NCBI GenBank assembly: GCA_019739215.1
Contig: JAHHDR010000024.1
Span: 369,001-433,000 of the forward strand
Length of the DNA stretch: 64,000 nucleotides
Direction of reading: 5' to 3'
DNA from: Rhizobium sp.
GTDB lineage: Bacteria; Pseudomonadota; Alphaproteobacteria; Rhizobiales; Rhizobiaceae
Below the pieces are notes generated by a model. It was given only the letters and a program-made list of their open reading frames with translations, was not told the origin of the DNA and did no database searches. Every line of letters starts with the position of its first letter. Position 1 is the stretch's first letter. A program made the position numbers and the translations under genes. Positions 31,237 through 41,395 of this stretch are shown piece after piece.

Positions 31237-31329
31237 CGCATTATTTTTGGGGTAGCAAATTCAATCGGTTAGATATCAAATGTCTTACGTAAACGTCAAT
31301 CGATGTCATGCTGACGACGTTAAGACCGA

Positions 31330-32479
31330 TTAACTTTCGCGAGATTCGAGATAGTCCTGGCTGCGCATTTCGAACAGCCTCGACACGGTGCGGTCGAACT
31401 CGAAACCGGTCGTGCCCCGGCGGACCGGAAGCAGTTGTTCGGGCATGGCCTCGGCCGAGGCCACCAGGCGAACCTTATTGTCATAGAGCGTGTCGACGAG
31501 ATTGATGAAGCGCTTGGTCTCGTTGCCCTGTTGCGGCGACAGGACCGGTATATGTTCGATGAACACGGTCGGATAGCGTTCGGCAATGGCGAGATAGTCG
31601 GAGGCGCCGAGCGGCTTCTCGCAGAGGTCGCGGAAACTGAAGCGGGCGGCACCGAGGGCGGCCGCCGGCACCGGAACCTCCCGGCCCTTCATCTCGATAC
31701 TTTCGGCGCGCGGGGTCACGCCGTCGGTGAGCTTGTGCCATGCCGCATCGATGCCGGCGTCGGTTTCCGGGCCGAGCGGCGTCAGCCAGACCGGCAGGCT
31801 GCGCGTCTTCTCCAGCCGGTAATCGGTCCGAGAATCCAGCGACACGACGTCGGTGTACTGCTTGAGCAGATTGATGAAGGGCAGGAAGAGCTGGCGGTTT
31901 GAGCCCGTCGCGATAGAGGTCGTCCGGCGCCACGTTGGAGGTCGCGATCAGCACCGAACCGCGCTGGAAGAGTTCGGTGAAAAGCCGGGACAGGATCATG
32001 GCGTCGGCGATATCGCTGACGGTGAACTCGTCGAAGCACAGCAGCACCGCCTCGTCATGCAGCGCGGCCGCCACGGGCGGCACCGGATCGGCCTGCCGCG
32101 TCTCGCCGTTCTTCAGCTTCTGCCGATGGGCGTGGATGCGGTTGTGGACGTCGGCCATGAATTCATGGAAATGCGCCCGGCGCTTGCGCTGGATCGGCGC
32201 GAGTTCGAACATCATGTCCATCAGCATCGTCTTGCCGCGACCGACGCTGCCATGGATGTATAGCCCGCGAACGGGATTTTCGGTATGGCGCTTGGCCGCG
32301 AAGAGCCAGCCGAGGGCCGAGGACTTCTTCGCCGGCGCCCGGGACTTCAGCGCGCCGAGAACATCATCGAGACGACGCGCGATCATGAACTGTTGCGCAT
32401 CGCGTTCGATCTGGCCGTCGGCCGCGAGCGATTCCAGCCGCTCGACGACACTGCTGGAATAGTCGGGCGGCGGCTGCAT
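31330..32479 (-). CDS. zapE: Cell division ATPase ZapE (AFG1 family), one frameshift
   Basis: An AAA-type ATPase of about 382 aa related to mitochondrial AFG1/LACE1 and E. coli ZapE. Walker [32 protein letters not shown], Walker [19 protein letters not shown], sensor [18 protein letters not shown], then [19 protein letters not shown] and the C-terminal [15 protein letters not shown]. The frame breaks at 31898-31900 (TTT for TT), at DGLNRQLF. It starts 16 nt after the omp19-like stop. The part from 31698 upwards is duplicated in the right arm. Confidence 0.9.
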
Positions 32480-32495
32480 TCAGTGGGGAACCTGA

Positions 32496-33021
32496 TTACC
32501 GGGAAAGGCTGATGGGGCGTGCCGGTGTTGCTGCGGCCGGTCAACAGGCTGTCCGAAGTCTTGAGGAACGTGGCGATCTGGTTGCCGTCACGATCCTTGA
32601 CCACGACCTGCTTGCCGGTGACCTCCCAGGAGTTCATCAAAGCCAGTTCGTTGCCGCAGCCGCGTGTGCCGCCGCGCGAGCCGGAGCCGAGATTGGTGAG
32701 CGTCAGGAACATCTGGCAGTTCGCACCGTTGGCGCTGACCTTCCAGCTCCCGACCATGCTCTCCTTCTTGATGTCCAGGGCTGCGGCGTTCATCTGGTCG
32801 GTCTGCGTCTGGTTGAGCGCGACCTCGTTCTCCGGCTTGGTCGGGAACTGGGATGTGTCGGTGGTCGGGTCGGGAAGCTGGCCGGTCTCGACTGTCTGCA
32901 CCGGCGCCGCCTCGAGCGGTTCCGGCCGCATCGTGGTGTCGACCGTGTCCATCCGGTCCGTGCCGCAGCTTGCGAGCAGCAAACCGGCCGCCACGACCGC
33001 GATCACCTTCGAACCCTGCAT
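32496..33021 (-). CDS. Omp19-like lipoprotein, AprI/Inh protease-inhibitor fold, one frameshift
   Basis: A 174-aa lipoprotein: MQGSKVIAVVAAGLLLASC is a signal peptide II with lipobox LASC (Cys19). A low-complexity Pro/Thr/Glu stretch follows, then the AprI/Inh beta-barrel domain (MVGSWKVSANGANCQMFLTL, GTRGCGNELALMNSWEV) with its disulfide cysteines. This is the Brucella Omp19 type, an outer-membrane lipoprotein able to inhibit host proteases in that genus. The frame is broken near the end at 32514-32517 (GGGG for GGG); the true C-terminus is GTPISLSR. TTAACCAT half-site upstream at 33092. Confidence 0.8.
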
Positions 33022-33141
33022 TCCCGTCTCCTTCGCTTGCCTTCAATCTTCCCGTAATCAGGAAAATGCTGCGGATTTAGCGTAAGCCGATATGGTTAAT
33101 CAACCCTTGCGCCGTGAAACCACCGGGAATGCAGTTGGTTC

Positions 33142-33921
33142 CTAGACCCGGCGCTCGACCATCATCTTCTTGATCTCGGCAATTGCCTTGGCCGGATTGA
33201 GCCCCTTGGGGCAGGCCTGGGCACAGTTCATGATCGTGTGGCAGCGATAGAGCCGGAACGGATCCTCGAGGTCGTCGAGGCGTTCGCCCTTGGCTTCATC
33301 GCGCGAGTCGATCAGCCAGCGATAGGCCTGCAGCAGCACGGCGGGACCGAGATAGCGGTCGCCATTCCACCAGTAGCTCGGACAGGAGGCCGAGCAGCAG
33401 GCGCAGAGGATGCATTCATAGAGACCGTCGAGCTTCTGGCGGTCTTCGTGGCTCTGCTTCCATTCCTTGGCCGGCGTGGGCGACACGGTCTTGAGCCAGG
33501 GCTCGATCGAGCGGTGCTGGGCGTAGAAGTTGCTGAGGTCGGGCACTAGGTCCTTGACCACGGGCATGTGCGGCAGCGGGTAAATCTTCACCGTGCCCTT
33601 CACGTCATCCGTGCCCTTGGTGCAGGCCAGCGTGTTGGTGCCGTCGATATTCATCGCGCAGGACCCGCAGATGCCCTCGCGACAGGAGCGGCGGAAGGTC
33701 AGGGTCGGGTCGATCTTGTTCTTGATATAGATCAGGGCATCGAGCACCATCGGGCCGCAATCGTCGACATCGACATAATAGGTGTCGATCGAGGGATTGT
33801 TGCCGTCATCGGGCGACCAGCGGTAGATGCGGTATTCCCGCACATTTTTGGCGCCGTCGGGCTTCGGCCAGACCTTGCCCTCGGTCATCGTGGAATTCTT
33901 GGGGAGGGTGAGTTCAACCAT
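33142..33921 (-). CDS. sdhB: Succinate dehydrogenase iron-sulfur subunit
   Basis: A 259-aa subunit carrying three Fe-S centres of complex II. The 2Fe-2S ligands are in [15 protein letters not shown] (plus the distal TLACTKG), the 4Fe-4S and 3Fe-4S ligands in [16 protein letters not shown] and [17 protein letters not shown]. It transfers electrons from SdhA FAD to ubiquinone at the SdhC/D anchor. ATG 33921, 11 nt after the sdhA stop; last gene of sdhCDAB. Intact. Confidence 0.96.
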   Translation of the reverse strand: MVELTLPKNSTMTEGKVWPKPDGAKNVREYRIYRWSPDDGNNPSIDTYYVDVDDCGPMVLDALIYIKNKIDPTLTFRRSCREGICGSCAMNIDGTNTLACTKGTDDVKGTVKIYPLPHMPVVKDLVPDLSNFYAQHRSIEPWLKTVSPTPAKEWKQSHEDRQKLDGLYECILCACCSASCPSYWWNGDRYLGPAVLLQAYRWLIDSRDEAKGERLDDLEDPFRLYRCHTIMNCAQACPKGLNPAKAIAEIKKMMVERRV

Positions 33922-33932
33922 CTGTCAGCGCC

Positions 33933-35774
33933 TCAATACACGCGTGCCTTGGGCTCGATCTTGTGCGGATCGATACCAGGCTGGAGAAGTTCTGTATGAA
34001 CCGGGCGATAGTCGAGCTTCACGTTGCCCGACGAATCGACCCAGCTCAGCGTGTGCTTGCGCCAGTTGACGTCGTCGCGGCCTGCGAAGGCGCCGTCGGT
34101 ATAGTCCTCGCGGGCGTGGGAGCCGCGGCTCTCCTTGCGGGCCTCGGCGCCGTAGACGGTGGTGATGGCGCAGGCCATCAGGTTTTCCAGCTCCAGCGTC
34201 TCGACCAGGTCCGAATTCCAGATCATCGAGCGGTCTGTGACCTTGATGTCCTTCATCTCGCCCCAGATCGCCGACAGCCGCTTGCAGCCGCTTTCGAGCG
34301 ATTCCTGGGTGCGGAACACGGCGGCGTCTTCCTGCATGGCGCGCTGCATCTTTTCGCGCAGCACCGAGGTCGGCGTCGAGCCACCGGCATGGCGCAGGCG
34401 ATCGAAGCGGTCCATGATGCCGTCGCAGGCCGTTTTGTCGAGCGCGGGAATGGCGCTCGCGCGGTCGATGACCTCGCCGGCGCGGATTGCCGCGGCGCGG
34501 CCGAAGACCACGAGGTCGATCAGCGAGTTCGAGCCGAGGCGGTTGGCGCCGTGGACCGAGGCGCAGCCGGCTTCGCCCACGGCCATCAGGCCGGGCGATA
34601 TGCGTTCCGGGTTGGCGCCGTCAGCGTTGAGCACCTCGCCCCAGTAGTTCGTGGGGATGCCGCCCATGTTGTAGTGCACGGTCGGCAGGACCGGGATCGG
34701 CTCGCGGGTCACGTCGACGCCGGCGAAGATCTTGGCGCTCTCGGAAATGCCCGGCAGGCGCTCGTGCAGCACGGCTGGGTCGAGATGGTCGAGATGCAGG
34801 TAAATGTGGTCCTTGGCCTTGCCGACGCCGCGGCCTTCGCGGATTTCCAAGGTCATGCAGCGCGAGACGACGTCGCGCGAGGCGAGATCCTTGGCGTTAG
34901 GCGCATAGCGCTCCATAAAGCGCTCGCCCTCGGAATTGACGAGATAACCGCCTTCGCCGCGCGCGCCTTCGGTGATGAGACAGCCGGCGCCATAGATGCC
35001 GGTCGGATGGAACTGCACGAACTCCATGTCCTGAAGCGGCAAGCCGGCGCGGGCGATCATGCCATTGCCGTCGCCGGTGCAGGTGTGAGCCGAAGTCGCC
35101 GAGAAATAGGCGCGGCCATAGCCCCCGGTCGCGAGCACCACCATCTTGGCCGAGAAGCGGTGGATCGTGCCATCATCGAGGTTCCAGGCGACGACGCCGG
35201 TGCAGGTGCCATCCGGCGACATGATCAGGTCGAGCGCGAAATACTCGACGAAGAATTCGGCATTGTGCTTAAGCGACTGGCCGTAGAGCGTGTGCAGGAT
35301 GGCGTGGCCGGTGCGGTCGGCAGCCGCACAGGTGCGCTGCACGGGCGGCCCTTCGCCGTAATTCTGCATGTGGCCGCCGAAGGGGCGCTGGTAGATGCGA
35401 CCGTCCTCGGTGCGGGAGAAGGGCACGCCGTAGTGCTCGAGCTCATAGACCGCCTTGGGGGCTTCCATGGCGAGATACTGCATGGCGTCGACATCGCCGA
35501 GCCAGTCCGAGCCCTTGACGGTGTCATACATATGCCACTGCCAGCTGTCGGGCGTCATGTTCTGCAGCGAGGCCGCGATGCCGCCCTGGGCGGCGACGGT
35601 GTGCGAGCGGGTCGGGAAGACCTTGGTGATGCAGGCGGTCTTGAAACCCTGTTCGGCCATGCCGAGCGTGGCGCGAAGACCGGCGCCGCCTGCGCCGACC
35701 ACGACCACGTCATAGGCATGATCGACATAATTGTAAGCCTTGCCGCCAGCAGCAGGTGAAGAAGGAGATGCCAT
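33933..35774 (-). CDS. sdhA: Succinate dehydrogenase flavoprotein subunit
   Basis: A 613-aa catalytic subunit of complex [22 protein letters not shown] is the FAD dinucleotide fold; [20 protein letters not shown] contains the covalent-FAD histidine (RSHT); [35 protein letters not shown] and [18 protein letters not shown] complete the active site. The C-terminal [13 protein letters not shown] is conserved. Starts 6 nt after sdhD. Full length and uninterrupted. Confidence 0.97.
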   Translation of the reverse strand: MASPSSPAAGGKAYNYVDHAYDVVVVGAGGAGLRATLGMAEQGFKTACITKVFPTRSHTVAAQGGIAASLQNMTPDSWQWHMYDTVKGSDWLGDVDAMQYLAMEAPKAVYELEHYGVPFSRTEDGRIYQRPFGGHMQNYGEGPPVQRTCAAADRTGHAILHTLYGQSLKHNAEFFVEYFALDLIMSPDGTCTGVVAWNLDDGTIHRFSAKMVVLATGGYGRAYFSATSAHTCTGDGNGMIARAGLPLQDMEFVQFHPTGIYGAGCLITEGARGEGGYLVNSEGERFMERYAPNAKDLASRDVVSRCMTLEIREGRGVGKAKDHIYLHLDHLDPAVLHERLPGISESAKIFAGVDVTREPIPVLPTVHYNMGGIPTNYWGEVLNADGANPERISPGLMAVGEAGCASVHGANRLGSNSLIDLVVFGRAAAIRAGEVIDRASAIPALDKTACDGIMDRFDRLRHAGGSTPTSVLREKMQRAMQEDAAVFRTQESLESGCKRLSAIWGEMKDIKVTDRSMIWNSDLVETLELENLMACAITTVYGAEARKESRGSHAREDYTDGAFAGRDDVNWRKHTLSWVDSSGNVKLDYRPVHTELLQPGIDPHKIEPKARVY

Positions 35775-35780
35775 GGTCGA

Positions 35781-36162
35781 TTATCCTGCGAAGCCGAGCT
35801 TGAGCACCGCGAAAATACAGAGGGCGGCGACGATAACGGTGAAAAACGTGTTGAGCATCAGAAGCGCGACCTTCTGGAATTCGTTTGTGGATGTAGTCCT
35901 CGATCACGACCTGCATGCCGAGACGCATGTGGATCAGGGCCGAGATGACCACGAGTCCCATGACCACGGCGACGACGGGGTTACCCAGCGAGGCCACCAC
36001 GTCTTCATACGTCGCTCCGTTATGCATGACGATGAAGCCAATGAAGAAAAGCATCAGAGGCACGTTGGCGACGGCCGTCAGCCGCTGGCGCCAGAAATGG
36101 TCGGTGCCTTCCTTGGCAGAACCGAGGCCACGAACCTTGCCGAGGGGAGTGCGCATATCCAT
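35781..36162 (-). CDS. sdhD: Succinate dehydrogenase membrane anchor subunit D, one frameshift
   Basis: A membrane anchor of about 126 aa with three helices. MDMRTPLGKVRGLGSAKEGTDHFW is the cytosolic start, then FFIGFIVMHNGATYEDVVASL and VVISALIHMRLGMQVVIEDYIH, which supplies heme and quinone-site residues. The frame breaks at 35884-35886 (TTT for TT); correction gives IHNEFQKVALLMLNTFF and a final hydrophobic helix ending LKLGFAG. ATG 36162, 11 nt after the sdhC stop. Confidence 0.92.
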
Positions 36163-36173
36163 GGGGGAACTCC

Positions 36174-36566
36174 TCAGCGGGCCATGTAGCCAGCGATCCA
36201 GAGCAGGATCGTGATGATGGGCGAAGCGACGAAGGTGATCTTGGCGACCCGCGTGGTGAGATGCTTGTCGAAGCCGTAGCCGAGATCCCAGACAAGATGC
36301 CTGACCCCGCCGATCATGTGCTGGACCAGCGCCCAGGTGAAGCCGAACAGCACGATTTGCCCGATCCACGAGCCGAAGACCCAGTTCGCAGTTGCGAAAT
36401 ACTCTGGTCCCGATGCTGCTGCGATGAGCCACCATGCGACCAGTACCGTGCCGAAATAGAGCGCGGAGCCGGTGATTCGGTGGATGATCGAGCTCATCAT
36501 CGTCGGAATGGGACGATAGATGAACAGATGCGGAGAAAGGGGCCGGTTTTTGACCGTGTTTGCCAT
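36174..36566 (-). CDS. sdhC: Succinate dehydrogenase cytochrome b556 subunit
   Basis: A 130-aa three-helix membrane anchor. NRPLSPHLFIYRPIPTMMSSI and IIHRITGSALYFGT hold the SdhC signature and quinone-site Ser/Arg; LVQHMIGGVRHLVWDLG carries the heme-ligand histidine. ATG 36566 preceded by GGAGGTCCCTAT. First gene of sdhCDAB, transcribed toward zapE and mdh. Confidence 0.95.
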   Translation of the reverse strand: MANTVKNRPLSPHLFIYRPIPTMMSSIIHRITGSALYFGTVLVAWWLIAAASGPEYFATANWVFGSWIGQIVLFGFTWALVQHMIGGVRHLVWDLGYGFDKHLTTRVAKITFVASPIITILLWIAGYMAR

Positions 36567-36656
36567 ATAGGGACCTCCGGGAGGGCAAGCAGGACCGCCG
36601 GTTGAGGCGGCGCCGGCGCAATGAGAGGGGCTCTTATGTGCATTGCGTCAAAACGG

Positions 36657-36685
36657 TGTTTAATCGCCTGATTGCGCCGCGACAA
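36657..36685 (-). promoter_or_regulatory. Candidate promoter of sdhCDAB
   Basis: Minus strand TTGTCG (36685-36680), 17-nt spacer, TAAACA (36662-36657), about 90 nt upstream of the sdhC ATG. Motif evidence only. Confidence 0.35.
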
Positions 36686-36834
36686 GCCCTCACAAAGTAC
36701 GAGCCGGAATTCAAATCGATTTTTATTCCATGGCTTAGATGAAATTGCTGACCGGTCACGCTAGCTGGCGAGAGAATTTGGGTCCGGATAGCCTGTCCCA
36801 TTTTGCAACACGTTGACTTTGCTCATGTTTTTCA

Positions 36835-36849
36835 TTAACCCTTCGTTAA
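36835..36849 (+). promoter_or_regulatory. Full CtrA-type box TTAA-N7-TTAA
   Basis: TTAACCCTTCGTTAA, 48 nt upstream of the secreted basic protein's ATG. Exact spacing for the CtrA consensus; TTGACT (36813) just upstream could be a -35 that the box overlaps. Regulation is inferred. Confidence 0.55.
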
Positions 36850-36897
36850 TGAACGGCCTGCTTCGCGCCGCGGGCGGTTCCCTGAAGGAGAACGGAC

Positions 36898-37326
36898 ATG
36901 TCAAGATTTACCGGCACGGCCCTTGCGCTGCTCCTTGCCTTTTCGATCGTTCCGATGGCCCAGGTCGCGGCTGGCGACCGCAACGATGGTCCTCGGGTCG
37001 TCAAGCACAGCAAGCTCAAGTTCGCCGATCGCAAAGGCAATCGGCATCATCGGAGCACGGTCCGGATCGTCAATCGCAACGTCGTTGTCGTGAAGGCGGA
37101 TGGCAAGTTTCGTCACGCGTATCGAGGATACCGGCAGGTCAACACCTATTCGGGCGATGTCGTGATCGACGTCCGCAATGGTGTCGGCCAGTGGTCCTAC
37201 GGGTCCTTTAGCGCGGACGCCGTCCCGGCCGCGGCCGTGCCGAATGCAAAGATCATCGACGTCGACGCGATCACCCCCAACAATGGCTGCGACATGCAGG
37301 CCGGCGTCTGCGTCATCCGGCCTTAG
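36898..37326 (+). CDS. Secreted basic protein of unknown function
   Basis: A 142-aa protein with a signal peptide ([26 protein letters not shown], cleavage near residue 25). The mature N-terminal third is strongly basic and His/Arg/Lys-rich ([18 protein letters not shown]), followed by a beta-rich region and two cysteines near the end ([15 protein letters not shown]). I recognise no domain. AAGGAGAACGG precedes the ATG, and a full CtrA box lies 48 nt upstream. The stop overlaps the convergent hisC stop. Confidence 0.7.
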   Translation: MSRFTGTALALLLAFSIVPMAQVAAGDRNDGPRVVKHSKLKFADRKGNRHHRSTVRIVNRNVVVVKADGKFRHAYRGYRQVNTYSGDVVIDVRNGVGQWSYGSFSADAVPAAAVPNAKIIDVDAITPNNGCDMQAGVCVIRP

Positions 37327-38386
37327 GCTGAGACGATTTCGTCGATCGCCTCGATCAGCCGGTCGCATTCCGCGTCCGTACCGATCGAGATACGCAGGAA
37401 GTCCGATATGCGCGGTTTTGGCGAAGTGCCGGACCAGGATGGCGCGGTCGCGCAGCGCCGCGGCAAGTCCGGCACCGTCGCGGCCGGGAAGGCGTGCGAA
37501 GACGAAGTTCGACTGCGACGGCAGGACCTCGAATCCGCGCTGCCGAAGGCCGCCAGTCACGCGCTCGCGCGTCGCGATGACCCGTTGGCGGGTGCTCTGG
37601 AACCAGTCCTCGTCCTCGATCGCCGCTGTAGCGGCTGCCTCGGCCAGCCGGTCGAGCGGATAGGAGTTGAAACTGTCCCTTGACGCGTTCGAGCGCGTCG
37701 ATCAGCGGCCTCTGCCCGATCGCATAGCCGATGCGCATGCCCGCGAGCGAGCGCGATTTGGAGAGCGTGTGCACCACCAGCAGGTTGGGATAGTTGCGGG
37801 TGAGCGGGATCGCCGTCTCGCCGCCGAAATCGATATAGGCCTCGTCGACCACGACCGGCTGCGAGGGACGAGCCGCGACCAGGGCTTCGATATCAGCAAG
37901 CGGCAGGCCGATGCCGGTCGGCGCGTTGGGATTGGGCAGGATGATCGCGCCGCAGGGCCGGTCGTAGTCCGAGATCCGGATGCCGAAGGTGTCGTCGAGC
38001 GGTATTGTCACTGCCTCGATGCCGTAGAGCAGCGAATAGACGGGATAGAAGCTGTAGGTGATATCGGGATAGAGCAGCGGCCCGTCATGCTTGAGCAAAG
38101 CCTGGAACGTGTGGGCGAGCACTTCGTCGGAGCCGTTGCCGACAAAGACTTCATTGAGGGAAACACCGTAGCGCCGTGCGATCGCGCCGCGCAGCCGCGT
38201 CGAGGCCGGATCCGGATAGAGCCGCAGCCTGTCACCCGCCTCGGCTGCGACCGCCGCCAGGGCCTTCGGCGAGGGCCCATACGGGTTTTCGTTGGTGTTG
38301 AGCTTGATCAGGTTGTCGATCCTCGGCTGTTCGCCGGCGACGTAAGGATGCAGCGTCGAAACGACGGGCGACCAGTATCTGCTCAT
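37323..38386 (-). CDS. hisC: Histidinol-phosphate/aromatic aminotransferase, two frameshifts
   Basis: A PLP-dependent class II aminotransferase of about 353 aa for histidine (and often aromatic amino acid) synthesis. [51 protein letters not shown] and the PLP-lysine motif [17 protein letters not shown] are all present. Frame breaks: an extra T at 37676 (restores [17 protein letters not shown]) and 37416-37419 (TTTT for TTT, restores [15 protein letters not shown]). Its ATG overlaps the ispA stop as TGATG. Both breaks are also in the right-arm copy. Confidence 0.88.
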
Positions 38387-39294
38387 CAGTTCTTCCTCGT
38401 GGCGACATAGGATGCCAGGGCTGTCAGCATTGCGGCCCTGTCGCCGTAGGGCGCAAGCAATGCCGTCGCGTCCTCGATCAAGCCCGCGAGCCTGGACTGC
38501 GTCCACTGGATGCCGTGGATCGACGGCAGTGTCTTCTTGCCGCGCGCGGCATCCTTGCCCGCCGCTTTGCCGAGCGTCGTGCTGTCGGCAGTGAGATCGA
38601 GCAGGTCATCGCGAAGCTGGAAGGCAAGGCCGACGATTTCGCCGAAGCGGACGAGACGTTGCCGGTCTTCGTCTGCCGCACCCGCCGCCAGTGCGCCGGC
38701 CTCGCAGGCAAATCGGATCAGTGCGCCGGTCTTCATGCGCTGCAGGCGGGTGATCTCGTCTTCGTCGAGTTCGCGGGTCTCGGCCTCGAGATCGAGCGCC
38801 TGTCCGCCGGCCATGCCGCCGATGCCCGATCCGCGCGCGAGCGCCAGCGTCAGCGCGACCTTGGTGGCGTCGGGCAGTCGGGTCTCCGGAGCCGCGATGA
38901 TATCGAAGGCGTAGGTCAACAGGCTGTCGCCCGCGAGGATCGCCGTCGCCTCGTCGAATTTCCGGTGAACGGTCGGCTGGCCGCGCCTGACATCGTCATT
39001 GTCCATCGCCGGCAGGTCGTCATGGATCAGCGAATAGCAGTGGATGCATTCCAGCGCCGCCGCCACGCGCAGTGCGGCATCCGCATCGCCCTCAAACAGG
39101 GCGGCACATTCGACAACCAGGGCGGGGCGCATGCGCTTGCCGCCATTGAGAACGCCGTGGCGCATCGCGGCCAGCAGTCGCTCGGGCCGCACCGTCTCGT
39201 CGGGACGCGCGTCGCCGGAAAGCAGCGCGCCAAGCAGGGCCTGCACCGCGTCGGCGTGGCCTTCCAGCCTGTCCAGAAAATCTCTCTCGCGCAT
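38386..39294 (-). CDS. ispA: Polyprenyl synthetase (farnesyl diphosphate synthase type)
   Basis: A 302-aa prenyltransferase condensing IPP with DMAPP/GPP. First aspartate-rich motif DDLPAMDND (about residues 92-100), [10 protein letters not shown] before it, [12 protein letters not shown], and the second motif [13 protein letters not shown]. The short FARM spacing and length fit FPP synthase, supplying quinones and undecaprenyl phosphate. Start ATG 39294; an in-frame ATG at 39330 is possible but adds unconserved residues. Coupled to hisC by TGATG. Confidence 0.88.
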   Translation of the reverse strand: MRERDFLDRLEGHADAVQALLGALLSGDARPDETVRPERLLAAMRHGVLNGGKRMRPALVVECAALFEGDADAALRVAAALECIHCYSLIHDDLPAMDNDDVRRGQPTVHRKFDEATAILAGDSLLTYAFDIIAAPETRLPDATKVALTLALARGSGIGGMAGGQALDLEAETRELDEDEITRLQRMKTGALIRFACEAGALAAGAADEDRQRLVRFGEIVGLAFQLRDDLLDLTADSTTLGKAAGKDAARGKKTLPSIHGIQWTQSRLAGLIEDATALLAPYGDRAAMLTALASYVATRKN

Positions 39295-39437
39295 GCGACG
39301 CTCTTTGGCATGGCACAATCCCGCTTGCAACCGCGTGGCGGGGGCGGCGCGACAAATCGCGCGCGAAAGGCTGGCCTTGAAGCCTCCCGCAGTCTATGAG
39401 ACCCTTTCCGAGATGATGGGACAAGCCGAGGCCTTGA

Positions 39438-40178
39438 TTGGACATCGCCCCCGAAACGACGTTGCTGGATGCCCCGGCCGGCCCGGCCGCCGGTGACGCG
39501 CCCATGCGACGCTGGATAAAACGTCTTCTGAAATGGGCGCTGGCGATCGTGCTGCTGCCCTATGTCCTGATCCTGGTCTATGCCATCGACTTCGTCCGCC
39601 CGGTGTCCACGCTGATGCTCTGGGATCTGGCGACATTTCGGGGTTATGACCGTCGCTGGGTGGATTTCGAGGATATTTCCCCCAATCTCGTCCAGTCGGT
39701 GATGATGTCGGAGGACGGCCAGTACTGCGCGCATCACGGCGTCGATGTCGTGCAGCTCAGGGGCGTGGTCGAGGATGCGCTGGAGGGAGAGGCCACCCGC
39801 GGCGCCTCGACGATTCCGATGCAGACGGCCAAGAACCTGTTTCTGTGGAATGGCCGGTCCTTCATCCGCAAGGGCCTCGAACTTCCGCTCGCACTCGGCG
39901 CGGATGCCGTCTGGAGCAAGCGGCGGCTGATGGAGATCTATCTCAACATCGCCGAGTGGGGCCCCGGCATCTATGGCATCGAGGCTGCTGCCCGGTATCA
40001 TTTCAAAACCTCGGCGGCCAAGCTGACGAAGAAGCAGTCGGCACTGCTTGCGGTCTCGCTGCCCAATCCGATCACCCGCGTCGCGTCGAAGCCCTCGCGC
40101 GGCATGAGCCGGCTGGCAAACCTGATCCAGCGACGCGCGAATGCCTCGGGCGAATATATCAAATGCCTTTATGACTGA
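39438..40178 (+). CDS. mtgA: Monofunctional peptidoglycan transglycosylase
   Basis: A 246-aa glycosyltransferase family 51 enzyme polymerising lipid II. One N-terminal transmembrane helix (about 33-52), catalytic Glu in [15 protein letters not shown] (residue 92 from TTG), donor-site [17 protein letters not shown], then [26 protein letters not shown]. No transpeptidase domain. An in-frame stop lies just before TTG 39438, so the start is this TTG or ATG 39504 ([11 protein letters not shown]). Divergent from ispA, as usual in rhizobia. Confidence 0.9.
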   Translation: MDIAPETTLLDAPAGPAAGDAPMRRWIKRLLKWALAIVLLPYVLILVYAIDFVRPVSTLMLWDLATFRGYDRRWVDFEDISPNLVQSVMMSEDGQYCAHHGVDVVQLRGVVEDALEGEATRGASTIPMQTAKNLFLWNGRSFIRKGLELPLALGADAVWSKRRLMEIYLNIAEWGPGIYGIEAAARYHFKTSAAKLTKKQSALLAVSLPNPITRVASKPSRGMSRLANLIQRRANASGEYIKCLYD

Positions 40179-40247
40179 GGCCACGTCTATTCATTTGTGA
40201 ACCCTGTCCGGCAATCGTAGAATTCCACGAATGCAACGGAGATATCC

Positions 40248-40895
40248 ATGGCTGCCCTCAAGCTATACGTCGGAAACAAGAATTATTCGTCCTGGTCGAT
40301 GCGGCCCTGGGTGGCGCTAAGGGCAGCAGGGGTCGATTTCGAGGACGAGGTCATCCCTTTCGATTTCCCGGCTGGAAATCCCGCGATCAAGGCGATTTCC
40401 GAGGGCGGCACAGTGCCCGTGCTCGAGCATGAGGGGCTGCGCATCTGGGAAACACTGGCGATCGTCGAATATGTCGCCGAACTGTTTCCCGACAAGCGGC
40501 TCTGGCCCGCAGAACGCAGGCAGCGAGCGTTGGCGCGCGCCTATTGCTCCGAAATGGCTACCGGTTTCCGCGCCTTGCGCAATGCCGCACCGATGAATCT
40601 GCGCTATCCGAGGAAGAAGCTGGCAGTCGACGAGGACGTGGCGGCCAATATCCGGCGCATCGAGGCGATCTGGCACGGCAATGTCGAGGAGAGCGGCGGG
40701 CCTTTCCTGTTCGGTGATTTCTGTGCCGCCGACGCCTTCTTCGCCCCTGTCGTCGCCCGTTTCGACTCCTATCTTCTGGTGGATCATCCTGCCACGCTGC
40801 GCTACATGGAGGCGGTGAAAAAACACCCGGCGATGCAGGCCTGGGCAGCGGATGCCGCAAAAGAGACGTGGATCGTGCCGGAGGACGAGCTTTGA
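40248..40895 (+). CDS. Glutathione S-transferase family protein
   Basis: A 215-aa two-domain GST. The thioredoxin-like N-domain starts LKLYVGNKNYSSWSMRPWVAL with the Ser-rich catalytic loop, followed by GGTVPVLEHEGLRIWETLAIVEYVA, the glutathione gamma-Glu site (cis-Pro VPVL, then E-T/S). The C-domain is helical with FLFGDFCAADAFFAPV. Probable detoxification role; substrate unknown. ATG 40248 with CGGAGATATCC upstream. Confidence 0.85.
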   Translation: MAALKLYVGNKNYSSWSMRPWVALRAAGVDFEDEVIPFDFPAGNPAIKAISEGGTVPVLEHEGLRIWETLAIVEYVAELFPDKRLWPAERRQRALARAYCSEMATGFRALRNAAPMNLRYPRKKLAVDEDVAANIRRIEAIWHGNVEESGGPFLFGDFCAADAFFAPVVARFDSYLLVDHPATLRYMEAVKKHPAMQAWAADAAKETWIVPEDEL

Positions 40896-40926
40896 CTCTC
40901 CCTTCCACCGGGATTTGCAAGATTTT

Positions 40927-40946
40927 TTGACCGGGGTACTGGTCAA
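40927..40946. promoter_or_regulatory. Inverted repeat TTGACC-N8-GGTCAA upstream of rpmF
   Basis: A perfect 6-bp dyad with an 8-bp centre, 113 nt before the rpmF ATG. A TATATG hexamer at 40963 could be the -10 of an rpmF promoter overlapping it. Candidate operator; no regulator is assigned. Confidence 0.35.
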
Positions 40947-41058
40947 GTCGGGAGTCCTTCTGTATATGACCGGCAAATTTTCCGGAAAGACCCGCTTTCT
41001 CGTCCGGCCTAGCGGGCCGATGGCGAGGTTTTGACGGGATAGAGATTGGAGTTTCGAA

Positions 41059-41244
41059 ATGGCAGTTCCTAAGAGAAAAACCAGCCCGTCGCGTCGTGGC
41101 ATGCGTCGTTCGGCCGATGGCCTCAAGGCCCCGACCTATGTCGAGGACAAGAACTCCGGCGAACTGCGCCGTCCGCACCATGTCGACCTGAAGACCGGCA
41201 TGTATCGCGGCCGCCAGGTTCTGACGCCGAAGGAAAGCACCTGA
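41059..41244 (+). CDS. rpmF: 50S ribosomal protein L32
   Basis: 61 aa, [20 protein letters not shown] being the diagnostic L32 start, and very basic throughout. Rhizobial L32 lacks the zinc-ribbon cysteines, as here. Start ATG 41059 after GGAGTTTCGAA. Followed by a strong terminator at 41276. Confidence 0.96.
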   Translation: MAVPKRKTSPSRRGMRRSADGLKAPTYVEDKNSGELRRPHHVDLKTGMYRGRQVLTPKEST

Positions 41245-41275
41245 TCCTTTTCAGGTGGACCGTTTGATACTCAAG

Positions 41276-41300
41276 GGCTGGCAGAAATGCCGGCCTTTTT
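41276..41300 (+). terminator. Rho-independent terminator of rpmF
   Basis: Stem GGCTGGCA / TGCCGGCC (one G-T pair), loop GAAA, followed by five T. Confidence 0.85.
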
Positions 41301-41395
41301 GCTGTCCTGATGGCTTTGCACTGCCCAGACGTCTTTGTGCCGAACGCAAACTATATTAAGACCTGCTCACCGTCCGACCCCGAGGAGTTCCGCCG

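Larger units (their letters stand above)
36567..36897. other. Divergent intergenic region between sdhC and a secreted-protein gene
   Basis: 331 bp without a gene. It holds the leader of sdhC on one side (candidate promoter at 36657-36685) and a full CtrA-like box at 36835-36849 in front of the plus-strand gene. I see nothing else. Confidence 0.6.

Noticed and set aside
33963..35759. A 598-aa plus-strand open frame
   Set aside because: Exact antisense shadow of sdhA; no recognisable domain. The 526-aa frame at 28961-30541 opposite sucC is rejected for the same reason.
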